NCBI GenBank assembly: GCA_009995455.1
Contig: JAACPJ010000002.1
Span: forward strand, 186,001-250,000
DNA from: a bacterium
Lineage (GTDB): Bacteria > Patescibacteriota > Gracilibacteria > UBA4473
Length of the DNA: 64,000 nt
Direction: 5' to 3'
Part shown: in pieces, positions 16,622 to 24,629 of the stretch
Numbering within the stretch: the first letter of the stretch is position 1
Layout of the letters: every line of letters begins with the position of its first letter
Notes under the pieces: generated by a model
The model's input: only the letters and a program-made list of their open reading frames with translations
What the model was told of the DNA's origin: nothing
Databases searched by the model: none
Translations under genes and position numbers: made by a program

Positions 16622-17191
16622 CTAATTCTTATAGCTTTCACAATAACAAAAACAATCGGTGGTGTGATCGATTACTAAACCCATCGATTGCAAATAAGCA
16701 TACACAATCGTAGACCCCATAAATTTAAAACCTCGAGCTTTTAGATCCTTAGCCAAAGCATCTGAAAGTTCTGTTCGCGCTGGCACTTCGGCTAAGGTTT
16801 TTGGATGATTTACTTGGGGTTCATTTCCTACCCAATCCCATAGATATTTGGAAAAAGACCCAAATTCTTTCTGTACCGCTAAAAAAGCTAAGGCATTAGT
16901 TCTCATGGAATATACCTTTAAGCGATTGCGAATAATGCCAGAGTCAGTCAGGGTTGCCTCAAGCTCATCATCAGACATAGCGGCTACTTTTTTAGGGCTC
17001 AAATCATTAAAAAGTTCAAAATAACGCGGCCGCTTTTTTAAAACTGTAATCCAACTCAGTCCGGCTTGAGCGCCCTCTAAACAAAGTTTTGCAAACAACT
17101 TATCGTCATCATAAACGGGTCTCCCCCACTCTTCATCATGATATTTTATATATATCAAATCTTCTGTTACCCATGCACATCTTGTTTTCAT
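16622..17191 (-). CDS. tag: DNA-3-methyladenine glycosylase I
   Basis: Removes 3-methyladenine from alkylated DNA. The zinc site is complete: RCAW with Cys at residue 5, YHDEEWG with its His near 18, and DHTTDCFCY near the C-terminus. The active-site EGAQAGLSWITVLKKR (about 40-55) is conserved. Length of 189 aa is typical. The start codon overlaps the stop of the upstream secreted protein by one base (TAATG), implying translational coupling with a gene of apparently unrelated function. Confidence 0.95.
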   Translation of the reverse strand: MKTRCAWVTEDLIYIKYHDEEWGRPVYDDDKLFAKLCLEGAQAGLSWITVLKKRPRYFELFNDLSPKKVAAMSDDELEATLTDSGIIRNRLKVYSMRTNALAFLAVQKEFGSFSKYLWDWVGNEPQVNHPKTLAEVPARTELSDALAKDLKARGFKFMGSTIVYAYLQSMGLVIDHTTDCFCYCESYKN

Positions 17192-18594
17192 TAATCTATA
17201 AAAGCTCTAGCGGCCGCTTCAATGGGCACTAAAAATCCACGCATGAACCGATTGGTTTCAGAAATACCGGGTAAATCAGACCAAACAATATTTGAGGCAG
17301 TTTTTAAAAGTCGTGCCTCTCTGGTGGTGCTTTTTCTGTCGTCACTTAAAATGGTAAATGCATAAGAATCATCCGCTGGACCCCCTGTGTCAACGGTTCG
17401 ATTTAAAAACAAGGCGTAGGTATTAGTTCTGCCGGCCAGAATTAATTGGTCTTTAAAATCTACACGAACCATGGCCTTTCGCTTCGTACTATCTAGCATT
17501 TCTACCTTAACATTATCTACCACTGGTTTGGTGAAATCGGGCATCCCTTCTTCGTCTACGACAAAAACTCGGCCCTCAACTTCACCCGAAAATTGCATGC
17601 CTTCCAGCAAAACTTCAAGCGTCAATTGCTCTATTTCGGCTGGTCCAGCCGAGTCCGCTTCAACCGTAAAGTGATAAAACTCCTGACCTCTTAAAGCGGC
17701 CGTTACTTTCTCTGGCTGCGCCCTTGCATGACCTAAACTAATTTTAGTGGCGGCGTTAATAAAAAGCTCTGTACTCGGCCAAGCTCCAATTTGCCCCAAC
17801 ACGACTTGTTCTACAAAATTTAAACTTTCAGCACCGATAGCCTGAATGCCACTGCCTTCATAACTTTTATCTAAACTTAATTTGAACCACTGCCAAGATT
17901 CATCAATGGTATCGACTAATGGCAAATCAACTTTTACGGTAAAATTTTCACTTCCTGAAAGCATAAACTCAGACGACGTAAAATCGAAATAAACACGGCC
18001 AGCCGAACTTTTGGTTTGAGCGACTAAACGATCATCGGAATCGTAAAGCTTATAGTTATAAAGTTTAGCGGTTTTAGTTTCTCGTAATGAAATAGAGGCA
18101 GTAGTGTTTGTTTCTGGTGCTTCTAGTACAAAGTGAAGACCTTGCAAAATGACGTCACCATCATAGGCATTGAGACTGAAATTAAGAACGGGTAATTCTT
18201 GAGTTCTTGGTGTAATGATTTGTGAAAACACAGGGCTCAAACTTTTCACTTCAATCTTGGGTTCAGCCGCTAAAGCTTCTATTACCGGACAATTTTTGCC
18301 GAGTTCTTCATTTGGGCAAGCCACAATTTCGTAAGCCGGCTGATTTCCATTACAGTAAAATTCTAAGTAACGATTTCGACTGCCCGAAAAAAAATCTTCG
18401 TAGGCTTGTTCTTTCACCAGTTTTCGATCTTGGTAAAATTTCAGATTCAGTTCTCCTTTTAAAGCTAAATTTTTCCCTTTATCAGAATCAGTACACACAA
18501 TGTTTACTTGTGCCAGAGCACTAGCGTTAAACAGAAAACTGCTGCCCATAATCATGGGCAGCAGCCAAAGCAAAGACCGCCATTTAAATTCCAT
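17191..18594 (-). CDS. Secreted protein, paralogue B
   Basis: A 467-aa protein from ATG 18594 with a signal peptide ending near SALA. The N-terminal Cys pattern (VCTDSDKGKN, SRNRYLEFYC, CPNE, NCP) matches the 14099-15496 protein. The remaining 350 residues look like repeated beta domains (FSLNAYDGDVILQGLHFVLE and similar) resembling cell-surface repeats. It sits upstream of tag and downstream of the coiled-coil protein, all on the minus strand. Unknown function. Confidence 0.65.
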   Translation of the reverse strand: MEFKWRSLLWLLPMIMGSSFLFNASALAQVNIVCTDSDKGKNLALKGELNLKFYQDRKLVKEQAYEDFFSGSRNRYLEFYCNGNQPAYEIVACPNEELGKNCPVIEALAAEPKIEVKSLSPVFSQIITPRTQELPVLNFSLNAYDGDVILQGLHFVLEAPETNTTASISLRETKTAKLYNYKLYDSDDRLVAQTKSSAGRVYFDFTSSEFMLSGSENFTVKVDLPLVDTIDESWQWFKLSLDKSYEGSGIQAIGAESLNFVEQVVLGQIGAWPSTELFINAATKISLGHARAQPEKVTAALRGQEFYHFTVEADSAGPAEIEQLTLEVLLEGMQFSGEVEGRVFVVDEEGMPDFTKPVVDNVKVEMLDSTKRKAMVRVDFKDQLILAGRTNTYALFLNRTVDTGGPADDSYAFTILSDDRKSTTREARLLKTASNIVWSDLPGISETNRFMRGFLVPIEAAARAFID

Positions 18595-18612
18595 CAATTT
18601 TTGTTTTTTATT

Positions 18613-19548
18613 TTAGTCTAGTAAGCCGTCCAGAAACTCATCAATTTCAGAAAAGTCATCGCCTACACTATATTTTTCTTTCCATTCGTTAAGTGTTTTA
18701 TCTAGATAATCGACCATCTTGATACGGACGGTTTTACCACTTTCCCACTCATAGAATCTTTTTTGAATCGCTTCAATACGCTCAATTTTTTGCACGTTCG
18801 TTAAGCTTGATTCCTCTAAACGCGACTGAAAGTTCTCAAGCCAAGCATCCAGTTTTACGTATAGTTTTGCGTAAAGCTCCGCTTGTCGGTCTTCCATCAT
18901 TTTTTTTCGTTCCGCATCTTGTTCGGGTTTTTTCTCACTTTTCTTCACCTCTTTCTTTTCTTCCATTTCTTTCTTTTTGGTCTCCATTTCAACTTTTTTC
19001 TCGGCTATACGTTTTTTTGCTTCGTTTTGCTTTTCGTTCCACTCTTTTCGCTCTTTCTCTTTTTGCTCTTTTTCATTTTCGCCATCTTCACATTCCCCAG
19101 TGCTTGAAAAATTTTTACAAGTGGGTTTAGCTTCCATTTTCTCTAGCTCGATCCACACCACATTACTACAGTGTCGGCCATTTACGTCAGTGATAGCACA
19201 AATGCGGTAGTAAGCACTTCTTTCGGCTTTTTCATCCGCGTGTCGCAAATCACCAATCTTATCTTTTACCGCAATGGCGGTTTCTTCTGGGTAAACCGGA
19301 TTCGGGTTCGAATAAGAACGTATTACTTTATAATACATAAATTTTTCATCGTTGAAGCCTTTGTAAGCCGTCCAGTTCATACTGACTTTGTTTGGGCCAC
19401 TTTGTTGGGCCTTAAATTCAAGACTGTCGTATTTAGGCGTTCGGTAATCAGATTTTTGATTCGTTGAATCCGTTTCAGCATATGCCGTCGGCATCATGAT
19501 AAAACCTAAAGCCCAACTCAAAATGTAAGAGAAAACAATTTTTCGCAT
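18613..19548 (-). CDS. Secreted protein with an FN3-like domain and a long charged coiled coil
   Basis: A 311-aa protein with a signal peptide (ending PTAYA). Residues about 38-133 look like an FN3-type beta domain (VSMNWTAYKG, YYKVIRSYSN, AYYRICAITDVNGRHCSN). Residues about 155-225 are an almost uninterrupted Lys/Glu coiled coil. A helical tail ends with an acidic segment. Four Cys suggest disulfides outside the cell. It opens the minus-strand run of secreted proteins, 18 bases before paralogue B. Confidence 0.65.
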   Translation of the reverse strand: MRKIVFSYILSWALGFIMMPTAYAETDSTNQKSDYRTPKYDSLEFKAQQSGPNKVSMNWTAYKGFNDEKFMYYKVIRSYSNPNPVYPEETAIAVKDKIGDLRHADEKAERSAYYRICAITDVNGRHCSNVVWIELEKMEAKPTCKNFSSTGECEDGENEKEQKEKERKEWNEKQNEAKKRIAEKKVEMETKKKEMEEKKEVKKSEKKPEQDAERKKMMEDRQAELYAKLYVKLDAWLENFQSRLEESSLTNVQKIERIEAIQKRFYEWESGKTVRIKMVDYLDKTLNEWKEKYSVGDDFSEIDEFLDGLLD

Positions 19549-19678
19549 GGAATATGTGTATTAGTTTTTCTTGGTTTTAGCACAAGTTAGGGTTTGTGAT
19601 CAAGTATTTTATTCTTAAAAAACAGAGAACCCTCACCATTTAAGGTTGTCTCCACTAAAAATGAAAACGGAAACCCCG

Positions 19679-19837
19679 TTAGTGCTTATGGCTGCAAATC
19701 GCCCAAGCAATTACCAAAAAGCCAATCCCCGTAATAGCGGGTGGTGTTAGTGGTAAACCTTCAACGGCGCCCGTACCAACCAAAATCATTAAGAGCCCTA
19801 AGGCCGCGACGAGGCTAGCGGTGATCTTTTTATTCAT
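19679..19837 (-). CDS. Small two-TM membrane protein
   Basis: A 52-aa protein from ATG 19837 (MNKKITASLVAALGLLMILV), with two hydrophobic segments (about 6-22 and 30-45) and a basic His-Lys-His end. No family recognised. It has the same strand as leuS but is separated from it by a terminator and a large inverted repeat, so it is probably transcribed separately. Confidence 0.5.
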   Translation of the reverse strand: MNKKITASLVAALGLLMILVGTGAVEGLPLTPPAITGIGFLVIAWAICSHKH

Positions 19838-19908
19838 GTTCTCAAAGGTAAAGGGTCTGGAAGTTTTTGGCAAATCATGGACTTCAGGAGGCTAATAATA
19901 CCGGTCTC

Positions 19909-19931
19909 AAAAAAATAAAAGGTGCCTCACC
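19909..19931 (-). terminator. Terminator downstream of leuS
   Basis: On the minus strand GGTGAGGCACC (stem GGTG/CACC) is followed by TTTTATTTTTTT. It lies 95 bases after the leuS stop, immediately after the large inverted repeat. Confidence 0.6.
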
Positions 19932-19975
19932 AATCCCGGGATCTAATTACAAATAAACTTGTAGATCCCGGGATT
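19932..19975. repeat. Perfect 14-bp inverted repeat downstream of leuS
   Basis: AATCCCGGGATCTA (19932-19945) and TAGATCCCGGGATT (19962-19975) are exact reverse complements around a 16-base spacer. Four further pairs ACAA/TTGT are possible inside. There is no T run directly after either arm, so it is not itself a textbook terminator. Each arm also contains the self-complementary CCCGGG. Confidence 0.8.
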
Positions 19976-20025
19976 TGATGCTTTTAAAATATTGAAGATC
20001 CTGAAGTAAATTCTGGATGAAACAC

Positions 20026-22479
20026 TTATTTAACCACAAACCCCACAATTTTCCCTGGGACAAAAATTTCTTTCATTACCTCACCTTCACTTAACCACTT
20101 CGCCACGTTTTCAATATCTTTCGCGGCGGCGATGGCGGCGTCTTTTGAAGTGTCGGCCGGCAGCGGCATTTCGGCGCGCAGTTTTCCGTTCACTTGCACG
20201 GCGTAAGTCACGGTATCTTCGACTAAATATTGTTCGTCGTAGATCGGCCAAGTAACGTAGGTTAATCCATCTTCATGCCCAAGATTGGCGTATAGTTCTT
20301 CGGCTAAATGCGGCGCAAATGGTGACAAAATCACGGCAAATTTTTCAAGCACGTCAGTTGGCACTTTATCAATGGCCGTTAATTCGTTCGTCAGCACCAT
20401 CATTTGTGATACCGCGGTATTGAATTTAAATTCTTCAATATTTTCGCCCACTTGCTTAATCGTTTTATGCATCGTCGATAAAACCTTTTTATCAATGGTG
20501 GCGTTAGCCTCCTCTTTTTCAAACACACGCGTCACTCGTTCCAGCCATTTTCTGATCCCTCCTACCGAGCCCATGCTCCAGGCTTTGCCTTGTTCAAACG
20601 GGCCCATAAACATTTCGTAACAACGCAGCGTATCGGCGCCGTATTCAGCAATCACGTCGTCGGGATTAATGACATTCCCTAAAGACTTAGACATTTTTCG
20701 TCCGTCTTCTGCCGCAATCATGCCTTGATTGACCAAGGCTTTAAACGGTTCTATGGTCGAAACTAACCCAAGATCAAATAACACTTTGTGCCAAAACCGA
20801 CCGTATAAAAGATGTAAAACCGCGTGCTCCGCTCCACCAACATATAAATCAACGGGCCCCCAGTATTGTTCTTTTTCTTTTGAACAAAATTCTTGTTCGT
20901 TGTGCGGATCCATAAACCGCAACCAATACCAACTACTCCCCGCCCAGTTTGGCATGGTAGAAGTTTCACGGGTAAAGCGTTTTAAACTCCCCCTTGTTAA
21001 AGGGGGCTGGGGGGATTTCTCATCCTCCACAATAACTACCGTCCCCGACTCCGTTTCATAACCAATGACGTTCACCCATTCTTCAATTTTAGCCAGCGGA
21101 GATTGCCCGTCAGCAGATGGTTCATAATTAGGCGTTTCTGGTAATTCAAGCGGCAATTGTGAATCATCAAGCGCGTAAACTTTACCGTTTTCATCAAACA
21201 CTAAGGGAATTGGTTCGCCCCAGTAACGCTGACGGGTAAAAATCCAATCACGTAACTTGTAATTGGTTTTCTTGGTTCCTTTACCATTATCTTCTAACCA
21301 TTGAATCATGGTTGGAATCGATTCTTCAACCGTAAGTCCATCTAAGAATTCTGAATTCACTAATTTCCCCCCAGATTTCTGGAAAGGATCGTCTAAACCA
21401 GAAACCACTTCTGTGATTTGCAGACCAAATTTTTCGGCAAACTCCAGGTCCCGTTCATCATGCGCGGGCACGGCCATAATGGCGCCGGTTCCATAACTCA
21501 TTAACACGTAGTCAGCAATCCAGACAGGAATTGGCTGATTGGTAGCCGGGTTAATGGTAAACGCGCCCGTAAAAACGCCCGATTTATCTTTATTGAGTTC
21601 AGTTCGCTCTAAATCAGATTTAGCCGCCACTTCGGCTTTATAAGCTTGAACCGCAGCTTGTTGTTCCTCCGTGGTAATTTCATCCACAAGTGGATGTTCA
21701 GGCGACATAACAAAATAAGTCGCGCCAAACAGAGTGTCAGGCCGCGTGGTGTACACGCTCACTTTCTCACCCTTAATTTCAAAATCGACTTCCGCGCCTT
21801 CAGATTTTCCAATCCAGTTGCGCTGCATGGCTTTAATTTTTTCCGGCCACTCGGTTAATTCTTCTAAATCATTGAGCAATCTTTCGGCGTAATCGGTAAT
21901 CCGAAACATCCACTGTTTAAGGTTTCGTTTTTCCACAGGACTGCCACAGCGTTCGTGCATCCCCTGTTCCACTTCTTCATTGGCGGCCACAATTTTACAT
22001 TTTGGGCACCAGTTCATCGCTTTGGCTTCTTCATAGGCCAACCCTTTTTTGAAAAGTTGTAGAAAAATCCACTGTGACCATTTGTAATAATCAGGGTCGG
22101 TGGTAGAAAAACAGCGTTCCCAATCGTAACTAAAACCCAGGGCTTGAATTTGACGCTTAAAGTTAGCTTCATTTTCGGCTGTAGAAATTTTTGGGTGCAC
22201 ACCGGTTTTAATGGCGTAGTTTTCAGCGGGCAACCCAAACGCATCCCACCCCATTGGATGTAAGACGTTAAAGCCTTTATGACGTTTATAACGACTCATA
22301 ATATCGGTGGCCGTGTAACCCAATGGATGCCCTACATGTAACCCGGCCCCACTTGGATAAGGAAACATATCAAGCGCGTAATATTTTGGTTTATCCGAAA
22401 TATCTTCGGCTCTAAATTTTTTATGGCTTTCCCAAAATTGCTGCCATTTGGGTTCGATCGCTTTATGGTCGTATTTCAT
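20026..22479 (-). CDS. leuS: Leucyl-tRNA synthetase with an in-frame palindromic insert
   Basis: Class I synthetase charging tRNA-Leu. HIGH motif is HVGH in PSGAGLHVGHPLGYTATD; KMSKS is intact (KMSKSLGNVINPDDVIAEYG). The CP1 editing domain has TTRPDTLFGATYF and VPAHDERDLEFA. Between WVNVIGYETESG and KRFTRETSTMPNWAGSSWYW the protein carries about 20 extra residues, including SPQPPLTRGSL, encoded by a palindromic repeat. Bacterial LeuRS usually has only a short linker there. 817 aa overall. No frame disruption, so the insert appears tolerated. Confidence 0.96.
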   Translation of the reverse strand: MKYDHKAIEPKWQQFWESHKKFRAEDISDKPKYYALDMFPYPSGAGLHVGHPLGYTATDIMSRYKRHKGFNVLHPMGWDAFGLPAENYAIKTGVHPKISTAENEANFKRQIQALGFSYDWERCFSTTDPDYYKWSQWIFLQLFKKGLAYEEAKAMNWCPKCKIVAANEEVEQGMHERCGSPVEKRNLKQWMFRITDYAERLLNDLEELTEWPEKIKAMQRNWIGKSEGAEVDFEIKGEKVSVYTTRPDTLFGATYFVMSPEHPLVDEITTEEQQAAVQAYKAEVAAKSDLERTELNKDKSGVFTGAFTINPATNQPIPVWIADYVLMSYGTGAIMAVPAHDERDLEFAEKFGLQITEVVSGLDDPFQKSGGKLVNSEFLDGLTVEESIPTMIQWLEDNGKGTKKTNYKLRDWIFTRQRYWGEPIPLVFDENGKVYALDDSQLPLELPETPNYEPSADGQSPLAKIEEWVNVIGYETESGTVVIVEDEKSPQPPLTRGSLKRFTRETSTMPNWAGSSWYWLRFMDPHNEQEFCSKEKEQYWGPVDLYVGGAEHAVLHLLYGRFWHKVLFDLGLVSTIEPFKALVNQGMIAAEDGRKMSKSLGNVINPDDVIAEYGADTLRCYEMFMGPFEQGKAWSMGSVGGIRKWLERVTRVFEKEEANATIDKKVLSTMHKTIKQVGENIEEFKFNTAVSQMMVLTNELTAIDKVPTDVLEKFAVILSPFAPHLAEELYANLGHEDGLTYVTWPIYDEQYLVEDTVTYAVQVNGKLRAEMPLPADTSKDAAIAAAKDIENVAKWLSEGEVMKEIFVPGKIVGFVVK
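20985..21019 (-). repeat. Palindromic CCCCCTT..AAGGGGG repeat inside leuS
   Basis: The + strand reads CCCCCTT GTTA AAGGGGG, followed by CTGGGGGGATTT. The minus strand matches the widespread AATCCCCCC-AGCCCCCTTT-AACAAGGGGG type repeat known from many unrelated bacterial genomes. It is read in frame as SPQPPLTRG. Confidence 0.75.
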
Positions 22480-22558
22480 AGTGGGCCAATTCTATGTCAG
22501 AGCGCTTAAAACTCAATCTAATTTACAGTTCAAATAAGATTACCTAGGCTTAGTAGTA

Positions 22559-23407
22559 ATGAAATATTTTGCCTTTACCGTTCTCGCTTTAATTATAGCG
22601 GGCTGCCAGGTGCAAGCCCCAGACAGGCCTGAAGGAGTTACAATTGAGCCCGCAATGCTAAGTGAAGAAGAAGCCACCGCGCGCTTTAATGATTTTACAG
22701 GACTGCCACAGTTTGCCGAAGTTAGCACCGAAACCGTGACGTATTACACCAACGTTGAAGGAGCCGCAGTAGAAGGTTATTTAGCCATGCCAGAAGGCGA
22801 TGGCCCGTTTCCAGCTTTAGTTTTGATTCATGAATGGTGGGGTTTAAACGACAACATTCGTGATTTAGCCGAACAATATGCAGCCGCTGGCTACGTCGCT
22901 TTAGCGGTTGATTTATACGACGGTCAAACTGCTGCCACACCACAAGAAGCGGGGGCTTTAGCGGGAGCCGTTCGAGAAAATACCGAAGGGGCTTTTGCTA
23001 ATTTAGACGCCGCTTTAGCCTATTTAAAAGAGCAACCGACTGTGGATAATAATCGCCTTGGAAGTGTGGGCTGGTGTTTTGGCGGGCAGTGGAGTTACAA
23101 AATGGCCAAGAATAATTTGGGCACCAAAGTTTCGGTTATGTACTACGGTCGCTTTAGTATGGAAGATGATTTAAGCATGATGAAAGCGCAAATTCTAGGA
23201 CACTTTGGAGAAGAAGATACGGGTATTTTAGTGGATGACGTAGAGCAATTTAAAGCGAAACTTAATACGCTTGAAGGCGAACACGCCGTTTATATTTATC
23301 CAAACGCGGGTCACGCTTTTGCGAATGAAGACAGCGACGCTTACGTCGAAGAAGCCGCCGAAAAAGCTTGGGAAAGAACCATCGATTTTTTAGAAACAAA
23401 CCTGTAG
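22559..23407 (+). CDS. Dienelactone hydrolase family lipoprotein
   Basis: An alpha/beta hydrolase of 282 aa with a lipoprotein signal (LALIIAGC, Cys at about 16). The DLH domain starts near residue 60: EGYLAMPEGDGPFPALVLIH, EWWGLNDNIRDLAEQYAAAGY, the nucleophile elbow GWCFGGQWS (Cys nucleophile as in DLH) and the catalytic His in PNAGHAF. It probably hydrolyses an ester or lactone outside the membrane. Stand-alone unit with a strong terminator. Confidence 0.9.
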   Translation: MKYFAFTVLALIIAGCQVQAPDRPEGVTIEPAMLSEEEATARFNDFTGLPQFAEVSTETVTYYTNVEGAAVEGYLAMPEGDGPFPALVLIHEWWGLNDNIRDLAEQYAAAGYVALAVDLYDGQTAATPQEAGALAGAVRENTEGAFANLDAALAYLKEQPTVDNNRLGSVGWCFGGQWSYKMAKNNLGTKVSVMYYGRFSMEDDLSMMKAQILGHFGEEDTGILVDDVEQFKAKLNTLEGEHAVYIYPNAGHAFANEDSDAYVEEAAEKAWERTIDFLETNL

Positions 23408-23445
23408 CAAAATATTAATTTGCGCGTTTCTAAATTAAGCCTAAA

Positions 23446-23471
23446 AGATCAGCGTTCGCGCTGATTTTTTA
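23446..23471 (+). terminator. Intrinsic terminator after the DLH lipoprotein
   Basis: ATCAGCG-TTCG-CGCTGAT: seven perfect pairs with a TTCG tetraloop followed by T6. Confidence 0.9.
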
Positions 23472-23510
23472 GTTTTACGAAAGAAAAGCGGTAAATGACA
23501 AAACAATAAA

Positions 23511-24629
23511 ATGCGACTCGGTAATTTAGAATTAAAAAATACATCTCAAGCCCCACAAAGAATCGCCCAAATTTTAGCGACTTGTGCGGTTTTAACTTAT
23601 CCAGAGAGATTACAAATTGAATCCGGAATTCAAATTTGGATACCAGCGGTTGAGGGCTTTTCTCAATCGGTAAGCCGGCAAGTAGAAATAGCTATTCTTT
23701 TACCAAACGTGGCATCATCTGAAGAAATTTTTCCGCCTATCGATTCGCCAAAACGGCCTCAAGAACCAGTAAGTGATGAGCTTCCAACTGAGATTTTTGA
23801 GCCAATCTTGCAGCCCCCATATCCCATAGAAGTCGTGGAGGCAGAAGCGACCGAGATGAACGCACGCTTTGAGTCTGTGCTTAATGATCCCGAACGGTTA
23901 GCCCTATTTGAAAGCCTGCGTGCTGACCCACGGTTTTCCCCAGTAGTGGCTTTGCTCGGTGTGATTGAATCAAATCTTGAACCTGGCGCTAAATCTGAAT
24001 CTGGAGCGATAGGACCATTTCAAGACATGGGCGGTTTACAAGGGGCTTATGGGGATCTTGAAACCGTTGAATTACTGGCGGCCAACGATTTGTTACCCGT
24101 TATACAAAACGATGAGTACAACCAAATTCTAAGCCATTTAAATAATGGTGTGCGCATGGACCGGGGCACGCTTTTAACTTTTTTAATTAACCAAAGAAAT
24201 GCTAATTCTGCCTTTTGGCAAAACTTTGTAACCCAACAAACATCTCTCCTCACAACACCCGAAACCGCCGCTGAAATTGCTTATCTTTACCTAAGCGTTT
24301 TAGACGCCAAAGTGCGTGATGAATTTGAAATTGAAGACCCGCTTGAAGCCCAAAATATGGCGATTATGGCTTATAATTCTGGCTTTGGGAACATGCGTGA
24401 TTTGCATCGTGTTATGGAAGCCAGCGGAGAAACAGAGTTCAACACTCATTCTGTATTAACTTTTATAGAAAGAGGCCGAATGCAAACTCCACACGAACAA
24501 GCTCAAGAGTATTTAGCTCGCTTTATCGCACTTCAAACGGCAATTAAAACCATGTTAGAGCTTAAAGTTTCTAAAATAGAGACTTCAATGCATTTTACAA
24601 ATACAACAAATTCAGCTAAAATAATATAA
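23511..24629 (+). CDS. Lytic-transglycosylase-like protein, tandem copy 1
   Basis: A 372-aa protein. An SLT-like core lies at about residues 140-300: LLGVIESNLEPGAKSESGAI with the probable catalytic Glu in IES, then GPFQDMGG, and later MAYNSGFGNM, matching the MAYNxGxG element of lytic transglycosylases. A short hydrophobic segment (ILATCAVL) near residue 20 may be an anchor. It probably cleaves peptidoglycan. The stop overlaps the start of copy 2 by one base. Confidence 0.75.
   Translation: MRLGNLELKNTSQAPQRIAQILATCAVLTYPERLQIESGIQIWIPAVEGFSQSVSRQVEIAILLPNVASSEEIFPPIDSPKRPQEPVSDELPTEIFEPILQPPYPIEVVEAEATEMNARFESVLNDPERLALFESLRADPRFSPVVALLGVIESNLEPGAKSESGAIGPFQDMGGLQGAYGDLETVELLAANDLLPVIQNDEYNQILSHLNNGVRMDRGTLLTFLINQRNANSAFWQNFVTQQTSLLTTPETAAEIAYLYLSVLDAKVRDEFEIEDPLEAQNMAIMAYNSGFGNMRDLHRVMEASGETEFNTHSVLTFIERGRMQTPHEQAQEYLARFIALQTAIKTMLELKVSKIETSMHFTNTTNSAKII

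Noticed and set aside
18807-19210. Several + strand frames opposite the coiled-coil gene
   Set aside because: They are the antisense of a Lys/Glu repeat, giving Phe/Ser-rich translations without signals.
20760-21060. Frameshift or pseudogene in leuS at the repeat
   Set aside because: The frame is continuous through the insert and all catalytic motifs remain.
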